From contig CAXTBN010000006.1 in the NCBI GenBank assembly GCA_964242895.1, positions 18,295 through 82,294 on the forward strand: a DNA stretch of 64,000 nt, in the 5' to 3' direction. The stretch's first letter is position 1. Each line of letters begins with the position of its first letter. Below, piece by piece: positions 17,285 through 27,144 of this stretch. A program made the position numbers and the translations under genes. A model generated the notes under the pieces. It worked only from the letters and a program-made list of their open reading frames with translations, was not told where the DNA came from and ran no database searches. Origin of the DNA: JASLDZ01 sp964242895 (GTDB lineage Bacteria; Pseudomonadota; Alphaproteobacteria; Caulobacterales; Caulobacteraceae).

Positions 17285-19726
17285 TCAGCGCTCCAGAAGC
17301 TCCCGCAGGGTCGACGCCAGGGCGTCCAGCGCGAAGGGCTTGGTCATCATGTCCATGCCCGGTTCGAGGAAGCCGCCCCGGAACGCCGCCTGCTCGGCGT
17401 AGCCGGTGACGAACAGGATGCGCAGGCCAGGGCGCGCCTGCCGGGCGATCTCGGCCAGCTGGCGGCCGTTCATGTTCGGCAGGCCCACGTCGGTGACCAG
17501 GAGGTCGATCCGGCGCGAGGACTGCAGCACCGGGATGGCCGAGCGCGCGTCGGCGGCTTCGATCCCTTGGTAGCCGAGCTCCTCCAGCACCTCCATGACC
17601 AGGAGGCGCACGGTGGCGTCGTCCTCGACCACCAGCACGGTCTCGCCGCGCCCCCTGGGCGCCTCCGGGAAGTCGACCGGCGCGATCGCGTCCAGCACGT
17701 CGGCGCGGGGCAGGTAGAGCTTGAAGGTCGTCCCCTCCCCGAGCTCGCTGTAGATCCGCACGTGGCCGCCGCTCTGCTTGGCGAAGCCGTAGATCATGGA
17801 GAGGCCCAGGCCGGTGCCCGCGCCGATCGGCTTGGTGGTGAAGAACGGGTCGAACGCCTTGGCGGCCACCGCCGGCGTCATGCCGACCCCGGTGTCCGTC
17901 ACGCAGATGACCACGTACTCGCCCGGCGCGACCTCCGGGTGAAGCTGGGCGTAGCTCTCGTCCAGGCGGGTGTTGGCGGTCTCGATGGTCAGCTGGCCGC
18001 CGTCCGGCATGGCGTCGCGCGCGTTGATCGCCAGGTTCAGGATCGCGTTCTCGAGCTGGTTGGCGTCGGTCATCGCGGGCCACAGCCCGGCGCTCATGAC
18101 CGTCTTCAGCGACACCGCCTCGCCCAGCGTGCGGTGCATCAGCTCCTCGAGCCCGGCGACCAGCGCGTTCACGTCGGTGGGCCTGCTGTCCAGCGACTGG
18201 CGGCGCGCGAAGGCGAGCAGCCGGTGCGTCAGGGCCGCCGCGCGCTGGGCGGAGGTGGTCGCCGCGTCCATGAAGCGCGGCAGGTCCTCCGTGCGGCCCG
18301 CGTCGATCCTGCGGCGCACGATGTCGAGCGATCCGATGACGCCCGTCAGCAGGTTGTTGAAGTCGTGCGCGATGCCGCCGGTGAGCTGGCCCAGCGCCTC
18401 CATCTTCTGCGCCTGGCGCAGCTGGTCCTCGACCCGCTCCAGCGCCGTCGCTTGCGCCCGAAGCTCGGTCACGTCGCGGGCGATGCAGTAGAGGGCGCCG
18501 TCGTCCTTGGTGACGGTCCACGATAGCGCGCGGTAGTCGCCGGCCTTGGTCCGCAGCCGGTTTTCGGCCCCGCTGATCGGGTGAGTCTCCGTGACGCTGC
18601 GCACGGCCTCGCGCGTGGTCTCGATGTCGTCCGGGTGCGTGATCCACTCGACGTTGCGGCCGATGATCTCCGACGCCTCCCACCCGAGGAGCTGCGTCCA
18701 GGCCGGGTTGACCGTGCGCCAGACGCCGGCGAGCGAGCAGACGCCGAGCAGGTCGCGGCTGACCTGCCACACCCGGTCGCGCTCGCGCGTCCGCTGGGCG
18801 ACGCGGCTCTCCAGCTCCTCGTTGAGCGCGTGGAGCGCCCTCTGCGCGCGGCGCCCCTCGGCCTCGGCGTGCTTGCGGTCGGTGATGTCGAGGAAGGTGC
18901 AGATCGCACCCTTCAGCTCGCCGTCCTGCACAATTGGCGTCGCCCAGTACTCGACAGGCAGGGGCTGGCCGTCGAGGCGGAAGAACACGTCGTCGGCCAC
19001 GTGCGCCGCCACGCCCTCGGAGGCGCACCTGTAGATCGGGCAATCGCCGGCGGCGTGGGGTGAGCCGTCCGGGTGGTGATGGTGGATGGCGTCGTGCAGC
19101 CGGCGGCCGACCGCCTCCTCCGGGCCGGCGAAGCCCATCATGCGCACGAAGGCGGGATTGCACAGCGTGGTCACGCCCGTGCGGTCCACCGCGTAGAAGC
19201 CCTCGGCGGTCGAGGCCAGCAGCAGGCGGGAGTAGGCTTCCGCCTCGCGCAGCTGCTCGGCGAGCCTCAGCCGCGCTTCCGCATCTTGGCGGGACTGCTC
19301 GACCGCCTTCTCAGCCCGCTCCGCGGCGAGGTGCTGCTCGGTGCGGTCGCGCAGCACCTTCACAAAGCCTGCCACCTCGCCGGCGTCGTCGCGCAGCAGG
19401 GTCATCTGGCCGTTGGCCCAGAACCGCTCGCCGTCCTTGCGCAGGTGCCAGCGCTCGTCGTTGCCGACGCCGGTCTCGAGCGCGCAGGTCATCTCCGTCT
19501 CGACACGCCCCGCCTCGCGGTCCTCGGGCGTGAAGATGCGCTCGACGCCCTCGCCGAGCATCTCCGTCTCCGCCCAGCCCAGGACGCGTTCGGCGCCCGC
19601 GCTCCACGCCGTGATGCGGCCCTGCGGATCGGTGGCGATGATGGCGAAGTCGGTGGCGCTGTCGAAGATCCAGCGGTGCAGCGCGGCCCCGGCCTGGGTG
19701 ACGGCTATCATGGCGGCGCGGATCAC
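17285..19726 (-). CDS. Soluble hybrid histidine kinase with PAS domains and receiver
   Basis: This 813-residue sensor kinase has no membrane segment. Three PAS regions (about residues 15-130, 160-280 and 315-430, each ending in a PAC-like stretch) precede a HisKA domain with His454 in GGIAHDFNNLL. A HATPase_c domain follows (NAINAR-type N box, DTGVGMTP, GTGLGLSM), and then a C-terminal receiver with Asp746 in VTDVGLPNMNG and Lys in TKPF. It would sense a cytoplasmic signal, for example redox or a small ligand, and autophosphorylate. No separate output regulator lies beside it. GTG 19726 has GGAGAGGGA upstream and is preferred over ATG 19711. Confidence 0.92.
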   Translation of the reverse strand: MIRAAMIAVTQAGAALHRWIFDSATDFAIIATDPQGRITAWSAGAERVLGWAETEMLGEGVERIFTPEDREAGRVETEMTCALETGVGNDERWHLRKDGERFWANGQMTLLRDDAGEVAGFVKVLRDRTEQHLAAERAEKAVEQSRQDAEARLRLAEQLREAEAYSRLLLASTAEGFYAVDRTGVTTLCNPAFVRMMGFAGPEEAVGRRLHDAIHHHHPDGSPHAAGDCPIYRCASEGVAAHVADDVFFRLDGQPLPVEYWATPIVQDGELKGAICTFLDITDRKHAEAEGRRAQRALHALNEELESRVAQRTRERDRVWQVSRDLLGVCSLAGVWRTVNPAWTQLLGWEASEIIGRNVEWITHPDDIETTREAVRSVTETHPISGAENRLRTKAGDYRALSWTVTKDDGALYCIARDVTELRAQATALERVEDQLRQAQKMEALGQLTGGIAHDFNNLLTGVIGSLDIVRRRIDAGRTEDLPRFMDAATTSAQRAAALTHRLLAFARRQSLDSRPTDVNALVAGLEELMHRTLGEAVSLKTVMSAGLWPAMTDANQLENAILNLAINARDAMPDGGQLTIETANTRLDESYAQLHPEVAPGEYVVICVTDTGVGMTPAVAAKAFDPFFTTKPIGAGTGLGLSMIYGFAKQSGGHVRIYSELGEGTTFKLYLPRADVLDAIAPVDFPEAPRGRGETVLVVEDDATVRLLVMEVLEELGYQGIEAADARSAIPVLQSSRRIDLLVTDVGLPNMNGRQLAEIARQARPGLRILFVTGYAEQAAFRGGFLEPGMDMMTKPFALDALASTLRELLER

Positions 19727-19829
19727 TCCCTCTCCAGGCGCGCCATAGCAAAGAGCCTGGGGCGTGACGTGGGGCGGGTTGTCTCAGCGGACCCAGCACT
19801 CAGCTTGAACGCGGACTGCGTCGCCAACG

Positions 19830-19847
19830 CGAAGCGCGAACGCTTCG
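19830..19847. repeat. Perfect 7-bp inverted repeat in the kinase/macroglobulin divergent promoter region
   Basis: CGAAGCG at 19830-19836 pairs with CGCTTCG at 19841-19847 around a CGAA loop. It lies about 100 bases from either divergent start, so it could be an operator or a hairpin in a leader. It has no T tract, so a terminator is unlikely. I recognise no regulator. Confidence 0.35.
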
Positions 19848-19949
19848 GCGGGCGCGGCCCCGCGCGCCGGACGCGGCCGTTGACGGGCCGCCGGGCTTGA
19901 CCGAAGCTTCGCGGCGGCGGCCGGCGATCGGGCGCTCGGGGGTGGAGTG

Positions 19950-22900
19950 ATGGCGCAGGGGCCGCGCGGCGCGATGCTGGTCGCCGCGCTCGTGGGCGTG
20001 GCCGCGGCGGCGGGCTTCGGCGGAGGCTACCTTGCCCGCGGCGGCGCTTCGGCCGCGGTGGCCCAGCCCCTCGACTTCGGCTTCGCCTGGCCGCTGTTCG
20101 GCAAGCCGCGCGACGCCTCGGCGCCCCGCGCGCCCGTCCGCAAGCCCTCCGGCTTCGCCGTCTGGACCACGCGCCTGGACACCTCCCGGGCCGAGCCGCA
20201 GGCCTGCATCCGGATGAGCCGGCCGCTCGACCCGCAGCGCGCCTACGGCGACTTCGTCAACGTGTCGCCGGACCTCGGCCACCCGCCCGCGGTGTCGGTC
20301 ACCGGCGACGAGTTGTGCGTGGCGGGCGTCGGCTACGAGGGCCGCAAGGTCACCCTGTTGCACGGCCTACCCTCGTCCACCCCGGACGAGACGCTGGCGG
20401 ACGACACGCCCGTGGACTTCGGCGGCGAGGTGAAGCCGCCCTTCGTGGGCTTCGTCGGCGACGGCGTGATCCTGCCGCGCGAGGACGCCGACGGGGTGGG
20501 TCTGGAGACCGTCAACGTCTCGCGCCTGGAGATCGAGGTCTGGCGCGTGCTCGACCGCAACCTCGTCCGCAAGGAGATCACCACCTCCGAGCCCACCGCG
20601 GAGGGCGGCTACGACGAGGACACCGTCGGCTCGGACGGCCGCAAGGTGTGGACCGGGACCGTCGACGTCCACGCGCCCGCCGACCAGCACGCCACCACCG
20701 TCTTCCCGCTCGGTGCGGTGCTGAAGACCCTGCAGCCCGGCGCCTACGTGATCCACGCCAAGGACGCCTCGGCCGGCAAGAAGCCCAAGAACGGCGAGAG
20801 CGAGGGCCGCGAGCCCGCCCAGGCGCGCCGCTGGATCCTGTTCACCGACCTGGCGCTGCAGGCCTACGACGGCTCGGACGCACTGGACGTGACGGTGCGT
20901 TCGCTCAAGACGGCCAAGGCGATGGCCGGCGTGCGCACCACGCTGGTGGGCAAGGACGGGCAGGACCTGGGCGCCGCCGTCACCGACTCGGCGGGCCACG
21001 TGCGCTTCGCCCGCGCGCTGCTGGCGGGCGAGGCCGGGGCCACGCCCGCGCGCGTCATGGCCTACGGTCCGCAGGGCGACTTCACCACGCTCGACCTGAG
21101 CCGCTCGCCCGTGGACCTGTCCAAGCAGGACGTGGGCGGCCGCTCCGCGCCGGGCAGCGGACCGAGGACGGGCAAGGAGGCGCAGGACGCCGCCTCCGCC
21201 CTGGACGGCTTCCTCTACGCCGACCGCGGCGTCTACCGGCCGGGCGAGACGGTGCACCTCGTGGCGCTGGTGCGCGACCACCTGGCGCGGGCGGTGGGCG
21301 ACCGGGCGGGGGCGCTGGTGATCCGCCGCCCGTCCGGCCTGGAGTTCCTGCGCGCGCGCTTCGACAAGGCCCCAGGCGGGTCGGTGGCGCAGGACCTCGC
21401 CCTGCCGCGCACCGCGCCGCGCGGCCACTGGACCGCCACGCTGGAGATGGACGGCTCGGACACCTCCTCCGGCGAGGTCGGCTTCCAGGTGGAGGACTTC
21501 GCGCCGCAGCGGCTGGCCGTGACGGTGGCCGCCGACGCCGCGCGCCCGGTGGTCGCGGGCGAGACCCGGCAGGTCGGGATCGACGCGCGCTTCCTCTACG
21601 GCGCGGTCGCAGCCGGCCTGCCCGTACAGGCGGAGACGCGCATCGCGGAGGACTCCGACCCCTTCCCCGCCCTCCCCGGCTACAGCTGGGGCGACGCGCA
21701 GCACCCGTTCGACGAGAAACTGGTCCAGTCGCCCGACACGACGACCGACGGCGCGGGCCACGCGCTCGCCAAGCTCGACGTCTCGGCCGCGGCGGACGCC
21801 GTGGGGCCGCTCGCGGCCGTGGTCACGGCGTCGGTCTTCGAGCCGGGCGGCCGTCCGGTGAGCGAGACCGCCAAGCTGAAGGTGCGGCCGCGGCCGCTGT
21901 ACCTGGGCGTCAAGATCACCGCCTCCGGCTCTGGAGACACGCCGCTGCAGACATTCGAGGTGGTGGCGGTCGATCCCTCCGGGCGTCGGGTGGCGGCTCC
22001 CCACGTGAACTACCTCCTGGTCGCCGAGACCTGGAACTACGACTGGTTCGAGGAGAACGGCCGCTGGTCGTGGCGGCGCACCAGCCGCGACAAGCCGGTC
22101 GCCAAGGGCGTCATGACGGTGGGCGCGGGCGCGCCCGGCCGGCTGAGCCGCCGCCTGCCCTGGGGCGACTACCGCCTCGTGCTGGAGGATCCCGCCACGG
22201 GCGGGCGCACGGTGGTGCGCCAGGCGTCCGGCTGGGGCGAGGCGACCAACGGGGAGGAGGCGCCCGACGCCGCGCGCGTCTCGCCCGTGCGCACCGACTA
22301 CCGCTCCGGCGACGCGGTGGAGGTGCGCATCCAGGCGCCGTTCGCGGGCGAGGCGCAGGTGGCCGTGGCCACCGACCGGCTCGTGACGCTCAAGTCGGTG
22401 ACCGTGCCCGCGGGCGGGACCACGGTGCGCCTGCACGCCGACGCCTCCTGGGGCGGCGGGGCCTACGTGCTCGTCAGCGTGGTGCAGCCGCGCGACCCGG
22501 TGGCCAGCCCCAAGCCGCGCCGCGCCCTGGGCGTCGCCTACGTGCCGTTGAAGACGCCGGACCGGACGCTCAGCGTCGCCTTCGGTGCGCCGCCCAAGGT
22601 GGACAGCCGCGCGCCGCTGAACGTGCCGCTCACGGTGCGGGGACTGGGTCTCGGCGGCCGCGCGCACGTCACGGTGGCGGCGGTGGACGAGGGCATCCTG
22701 CGCCTGACGCACCAGAAGAACCCCGACCCGGTCGACTGGTACTTCGGAAAGCGCGAGCTCGGCCTCGCCTATCGCGACGACTACGGCCGCCTGCTCGACC
22801 CCAACCTCGGCGCCGCGGCGGCCGTGCGCTCGGGCGGCGATGAGATGGGCGGCGGCGCGGGCCTCAGCGCCACGCCGATCAAGACGGTCGCGCTCTGGTC

Positions 22901-24941
22901 GGGCGTGGTCGAGACGGACGCGCTGGGCCACGCCACCGTGCGCCTGCCCGCCTCGCCCGACTTCAACGGCCAGCTGCGGCTGGTTGCGGTGGCCTGGACC
23001 GACAGGGCGGTCGGCTCCGGCGTGTCGGACGTGATCGTGCGCGAGCCGGTGGTGGTGGAGCTCTCGCCGCCGCGGTTCCTGGCGCCCGGCGACCGCGCCT
23101 CGCTCGCCCTGGAGATCCACGACGTGGAGGGCCGCGCGGGGCGCTTCCTGGCCGAGCTGTTCGGCCGGGGCGGCGTGCTCGCGCCCTTCCGCCAGCTGCT
23201 CGACCTCGTGCTCGGCCAGCGCGTCGTGACCCACACCGACATCACCGCGCCCGACCGCCCGGGCGTGGGCGCCGTCGGCGTGCACGTCGCCGGGCCGGGC
23301 TTCGACACCGCCAAGAGCTATCCCCTGGAGACGCGCTTCGGCTGGGGGCCGACCACCCGCGCCACCGTCGAGCTGCAGCGGCCGGGCGAGGTGTGGACGC
23401 CCGCGCCCGCGCTCCTGGCCGGTCTGTCGCCGGGCGGGCTGACGATGACGGTGAGCTACTCGCCGTTCCGCGGCTTCGACCCCGCGCCCATCGCCGAGAG
23501 CCTGATCCGCTATCCCTACGGCTGCAGCGAGCAGCTCAGCTCCACCGCCGCGCCCTGGCTCTACGGCCTGGGTCCGGACACCGACCCGCGCCACGCTCTG
23601 CCGCACATCACGGACGCGGTGGCGCAACTGCTGGACCGCGAGTCGCTCGACGGGTCGTTCGGCCTGTGGCGCGTGGCCGACGGCGAGGCGGACGCCTGGC
23701 TCGGCGCCTACGCGGTCGACACCCTGCTGGAGGCCAAGGCCCGCGGCGCGCCCGTGCCGGACGACGCGCTGAACCGCGCGGTGAACGCCATGCGCCTGCT
23801 GTCGCGGCCGGAGGGCTTCGAGTCGCTCGGCTACAAGACCTCCGTCTCCGCCGGCCCTTTCGTGTCGGCCGACGAGGCCAAGGCGGAGACCGCGCGGCTG
23901 CAGAGCCGGGCCGCCGCCTACGCCCTCTACGACCTCGTGAAAGCGGGCCACGGCGACCTGCCGCGCCTGCGCTGGTTCCACGACGTGGGCTTCGCGAGCG
24001 AGCCCACCGCGCTCGCCCGCGCGCAGGTCGGCGCGGCGCTGGCGGCCATGGGCGACCGCGGACGCGCGCACGACAGCTTCTTGCAGGCGGTGCGCGTGCT
24101 CGGCTACGCGGCGAAGGACGACGAGTACCAGAGCCCGCTGCGCGACCTCGCCGGCGTGATCGCCCTGGCCTACGAGGCGGGCGAGACCGGGATCGCGCGC
24201 GGACTGCAGGGCCGGCTCGAGAACACCGTCCGCGACCCGGACGCGCTGAACACGCAGGAGCAGGCGTGGCTGCTGCGCGCCGCCCGCGCCATGCTCGCGG
24301 CCTCCGGGCCGGTGCGGATCACGGCGGCGGGCGTGCGGCCGCTCGGGCCGTCACGCTGGGCCGTGGGCCGGCTCGCCGACGCGCACTTCCGCGACGACGG
24401 CGGGCCGATCTGGCGCACGGTCACCGTCCACGGCCTGCCGCTGCAGGCGCCCGCGGCGGGCGGCTCGGGCCTCAGCGTCGAAAAGCGTCTGTTCGCCGTC
24501 GACGGCGGCGCGGTGGACGCGGGGGCCCTCGCGCAGGGCAAGCGGATCGTGGTGCGGCTAACCGGTCGGGCCGCCGACCAGCGCTCGCGCATGACGGTGA
24601 TCGACGACGCCCTGCCCGCCGGGTGGGAGATCGAGTCCGTGCTGACGCCCGACGACACCAAGCAGGCCGTCGCCGCCAAGCCCGGCGAGACCGCCACGCC
24701 CGCGGGCGCCTTCGCCTTCCTCGGCGCGCTGACGGAGACTTCCACGCAGGAGAAGCGCGACGACCGGTATCTCGCCGCCCTGACGCTCAGCGGGAGCACG
24801 CCCTTCGCCGTGGCCTACGTGGCGCGCGCGGTCACGCCCGGCGACTTCTTCCTGCCGGGGGCGGAGGCGCGCGACATGTACCGGCCGCAGGTGCAGGCGC
24901 ACTCCGCCGCCGGCCGGGCGCGGATCACCGCCGCGCCGTGA
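19950..24941 (+). CDS. yfhM: Bacterial alpha-2-macroglobulin with intact thioester
   Basis: This 1663-residue periplasmic protease trap corresponds to E. coli YfhM (ECAM). Successive macroglobulin-type beta domains run to about residue 1000, followed by the thioester domain with YPYGCSEQ, in which Cys1192 and Gln1195 form the thioester. A C-terminal receptor-like region ends near LPGAEARDMYRPQVQ. The N terminus has one membrane helix (about residues 9-30) and no lipobox cysteine, so unlike the E. coli lipoprotein it is probably anchored by an uncleaved helix. It overlaps pbpC by four bases (GTGA). The known partnership is that PbpC repairs the wall while the macroglobulin traps attacking proteases. 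GTG 19947 is an alternative start. Confidence 0.95.
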   Translation: MAQGPRGAMLVAALVGVAAAAGFGGGYLARGGASAAVAQPLDFGFAWPLFGKPRDASAPRAPVRKPSGFAVWTTRLDTSRAEPQACIRMSRPLDPQRAYGDFVNVSPDLGHPPAVSVTGDELCVAGVGYEGRKVTLLHGLPSSTPDETLADDTPVDFGGEVKPPFVGFVGDGVILPREDADGVGLETVNVSRLEIEVWRVLDRNLVRKEITTSEPTAEGGYDEDTVGSDGRKVWTGTVDVHAPADQHATTVFPLGAVLKTLQPGAYVIHAKDASAGKKPKNGESEGREPAQARRWILFTDLALQAYDGSDALDVTVRSLKTAKAMAGVRTTLVGKDGQDLGAAVTDSAGHVRFARALLAGEAGATPARVMAYGPQGDFTTLDLSRSPVDLSKQDVGGRSAPGSGPRTGKEAQDAASALDGFLYADRGVYRPGETVHLVALVRDHLARAVGDRAGALVIRRPSGLEFLRARFDKAPGGSVAQDLALPRTAPRGHWTATLEMDGSDTSSGEVGFQVEDFAPQRLAVTVAADAARPVVAGETRQVGIDARFLYGAVAAGLPVQAETRIAEDSDPFPALPGYSWGDAQHPFDEKLVQSPDTTTDGAGHALAKLDVSAAADAVGPLAAVVTASVFEPGGRPVSETAKLKVRPRPLYLGVKITASGSGDTPLQTFEVVAVDPSGRRVAAPHVNYLLVAETWNYDWFEENGRWSWRRTSRDKPVAKGVMTVGAGAPGRLSRRLPWGDYRLVLEDPATGGRTVVRQASGWGEATNGEEAPDAARVSPVRTDYRSGDAVEVRIQAPFAGEAQVAVATDRLVTLKSVTVPAGGTTVRLHADASWGGGAYVLVSVVQPRDPVASPKPRRALGVAYVPLKTPDRTLSVAFGAPPKVDSRAPLNVPLTVRGLGLGGRAHVTVAAVDEGILRLTHQKNPDPVDWYFGKRELGLAYRDDYGRLLDPNLGAAAAVRSGGDEMGGGAGLSATPIKTVALWSGVVETDALGHATVRLPASPDFNGQLRLVAVAWTDRAVGSGVSDVIVREPVVVELSPPRFLAPGDRASLALEIHDVEGRAGRFLAELFGRGGVLAPFRQLLDLVLGQRVVTHTDITAPDRPGVGAVGVHVAGPGFDTAKSYPLETRFGWGPTTRATVELQRPGEVWTPAPALLAGLSPGGLTMTVSYSPFRGFDPAPIAESLIRYPYGCSEQLSSTAAPWLYGLGPDTDPRHALPHITDAVAQLLDRESLDGSFGLWRVADGEADAWLGAYAVDTLLEAKARGAPVPDDALNRAVNAMRLLSRPEGFESLGYKTSVSAGPFVSADEAKAETARLQSRAAAYALYDLVKAGHGDLPRLRWFHDVGFASEPTALARAQVGAALAAMGDRGRAHDSFLQAVRVLGYAAKDDEYQSPLRDLAGVIALAYEAGETGIARGLQGRLENTVRDPDALNTQEQAWLLRAARAMLAASGPVRITAAGVRPLGPSRWAVGRLADAHFRDDGGPIWRTVTVHGLPLQAPAAGGSGLSVEKRLFAVDGGAVDAGALAQGKRIVVRLTGRAADQRSRMTVIDDALPAGWEIESVLTPDDTKQAVAAKPGETATPAGAFAFLGALTETSTQEKRDDRYLAALTLSGSTPFAVAYVARAVTPGDFFLPGAEARDMYRPQVQAHSAAGRARITAAP

Positions 24942-27022
24942 GGCCGGAGGACGAGGGCCGGCGCGCGCGCTGGGCGCGCCGCCTGCCCGACGTGCTCATC
25001 GGCGTGCTGGCGCTCTCCGCGGCGCTGCTGACGCTCGACGCCCTGTTCCCGCCGCCCATGGGCAAGCTGGAGCGCTCCTCGCCCGTGGTGCTCGACCGGC
25101 GCGGGGCGTGGCTGCGCGCCCTGACGGTGGAGAACGGCCGCTGGCGGCTGCGCGCCGACCTCGACCGCACCGACCCCGTGTTCCTGCGCCGCCTGCTCGC
25201 CCTGGAGGACGCGCGCTTCGCCGAGCACCCCGGCGTCGACCCCGCCGCCGTGCTGCGCGCCGCGATCGGCGATCTCGCCGCGCACCGCGTGCGCTCGGGC
25301 GGCTCGACGCTGACCATGCAGCTCGCGCGACGCCTCGACCCGCGCCCGCGCACGCTCGCCGCCAAGGCGGTCGAGGCCGTGCGCGCCCTGCAGTTGGAGG
25401 CGCACCTCACCAAGCGCGAGATCTTTGCGGACTACCTGACGCTGACGCCCTACGGCGGCCCGCTGGAGGGCGTGCGCGCCGCCTCGCTCGCCTACTTCGG
25501 CCATGAGCCCGCGACCCTGACCGACGCCGAGCAGGCGCTCCTCATCGCCCTGCCCCAGGCCCCCGAGGCGCGCCGCCCCGACCGCCGCCCGCAGGCCGCC
25601 CTGCGCGCCCGCGCCCGCGTGCTGCAACGTCTCGTCGCCGGCCGCCTCATCGCGTCCGCGACCGCCGCCGAGGCCGCCGTCGAGTCCCTGCCCCACCGCA
25701 CCGCCTTTCCCGCAAACGCCTGGGGCGCGGCGGGGGAGCTGGCCGCAGCCGCCCCGTCGCGACAGCCCACGGTCGTCTCCACCCTCGACGCCGGGCTGCA
25801 GCGCCGGCTCGAAGCCATGGCGCGCGAGACCGCCGTGGCGCAGGGGCCGGACTCCTCCTGCGCCGTGCTGGTGGTCGAGGTCGCGGGCCGGGCGGTGCGC
25901 GCGGCGGTCACCTCGGCGGGGCGCGACCGGCCGGGCGGCTGGGTGGACGCCACGCGCGCGCTCCGCTCCCCCGGCTCGGCGCTGAAGCCCTTCCTCTACG
26001 CCCAGGCCTTCGAGGCCGGCCTCGCCGCGCCCGAGACGCGCCTGCATGACGCGCCGGTCGCCTTCGCCGGCTACACGCCCGAAGACTTCGACCACGCCTT
26101 CCACGGCGAGGTGACCGCACGCGAGGCGCTGCAGTACTCGCTCAACACGCCGGCGGTGACGCTGCTGTCGCGTGTCGGCCCGTCCGCCTTCGAGGCGCGG
26201 CTGCGCAGCGCCGGCGCGCAGGTGGTGCGGCCGCGCGAGGCGTCCACCGACGCCGGCCTGGCGCTGGCGCTCGGCGGCGAAGGCGTCACCCTGCGCGACC
26301 TGGCCCTGCTCTACGCCGCGCTGGCCGACGGCGGCGTGGCCAAGCCCCTCGCCTGGACGCAGGCTCAGGCGCAGGCCGAAGCGCGCACGCCCGGACGGCG
26401 GCTGGTGCGCGCGGAGGCGGCCGGCGCGGTGCTCGACATCCTGCGCGGCGCGCCGCCGCCCGCCGACCGGCCGCCGCCCGTGCTGAGCGTCGGCGCACCC
26501 CGGCTCGCCTTCAAGACGGGCACCTCCTACGGCTTCCGCGACGCGGTGGCCGCGGGCGTCGGCGACGGCTGGGCGGTGGTCGTCTGGACAGGTCGCCCCG
26601 ATGGCGGCGCGCGCGACGGGCTGACCGGGCGAGCAGCCGCCCTGCCGCTCCTGTTCCAGGCCTTCGACGTGCTGGAGGCCTCCACCGGCCGCACCCTGCC
26701 CGTCGCGGCGCCCGTCGCTCCCCGCGCCGCACCGCCCGCCCTCGCCAGGCTGGCGGAGGCCGGCGCGGGCCCGCACCTCGTCTTCCCGCCCGACGGCGCT
26801 AACGTGCTCGTGGACGGCTTCGGCCCCGACGCGCGCGGCCTCGTGCTGGCGGGCAAGGGGGGGCCGCTGCGCTGGTTCGTCGACGGCGCCCCGCTGAACG
26901 GGGAAGCGCCCTCCGAAGCGCCGGTGTGGCGGCCGCGGGAACCCGGCTTCCACCACGTCACGGCGATCGACGCCCAGGGCCGCCGCGCGGACTCCCACGT
27001 CAGGGTCACCGCGAGCAGCTGA
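24938..27022 (+). CDS. pbpC: Penicillin-binding protein 1C
   Basis: This 694-residue bifunctional murein synthase has an N-terminal membrane helix (about residues 15-35). The GT51 glycosyltransferase domain shows LEDARFAEHPGVD and GGSTLTMQLAR. The transpeptidase domain shows Ser347-x-x-Lys350 (SALK), YSLN and Lys526-Thr-Gly (KTGTSYGFRDA). A C-terminal BiPBP_C-like beta domain begins near PHLVFPPDG. All catalytic motifs are intact. It starts at GTG 24938, whose last two bases and the next form the TGA stop of the macroglobulin gene, so translation is coupled. The gene order matches E. coli yfhM-pbpC. Confidence 0.95.
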   Translation: MRPEDEGRRARWARRLPDVLIGVLALSAALLTLDALFPPPMGKLERSSPVVLDRRGAWLRALTVENGRWRLRADLDRTDPVFLRRLLALEDARFAEHPGVDPAAVLRAAIGDLAAHRVRSGGSTLTMQLARRLDPRPRTLAAKAVEAVRALQLEAHLTKREIFADYLTLTPYGGPLEGVRAASLAYFGHEPATLTDAEQALLIALPQAPEARRPDRRPQAALRARARVLQRLVAGRLIASATAAEAAVESLPHRTAFPANAWGAAGELAAAAPSRQPTVVSTLDAGLQRRLEAMARETAVAQGPDSSCAVLVVEVAGRAVRAAVTSAGRDRPGGWVDATRALRSPGSALKPFLYAQAFEAGLAAPETRLHDAPVAFAGYTPEDFDHAFHGEVTAREALQYSLNTPAVTLLSRVGPSAFEARLRSAGAQVVRPREASTDAGLALALGGEGVTLRDLALLYAALADGGVAKPLAWTQAQAQAEARTPGRRLVRAEAAGAVLDILRGAPPPADRPPPVLSVGAPRLAFKTGTSYGFRDAVAAGVGDGWAVVVWTGRPDGGARDGLTGRAAALPLLFQAFDVLEASTGRTLPVAAPVAPRAAPPALARLAEAGAGPHLVFPPDGANVLVDGFGPDARGLVLAGKGGPLRWFVDGAPLNGEAPSEAPVWRPREPGFHHVTAIDAQGRRADSHVRVTASS

Positions 27023-27144
27023 CCGACGGTGTGGACGATCAGCGGTGGCGATAAGCGACTCCGTCTAGAGTATCGATGCGTGCCCCACCTTGAGGACGCC
27101 CTGACGAGCGCGGCGTGTCTGCGCGCGCTCGGCAACCGCAGGGG

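Noticed and set aside
20367..24071. Very long open frame antisense to the macroglobulin gene
   Set aside because: It encodes low-complexity Arg/Ala/Gly/His-rich sequence, mirrors the codon bias of the real gene and has no family motifs; such shadows are normal in very GC-rich DNA.
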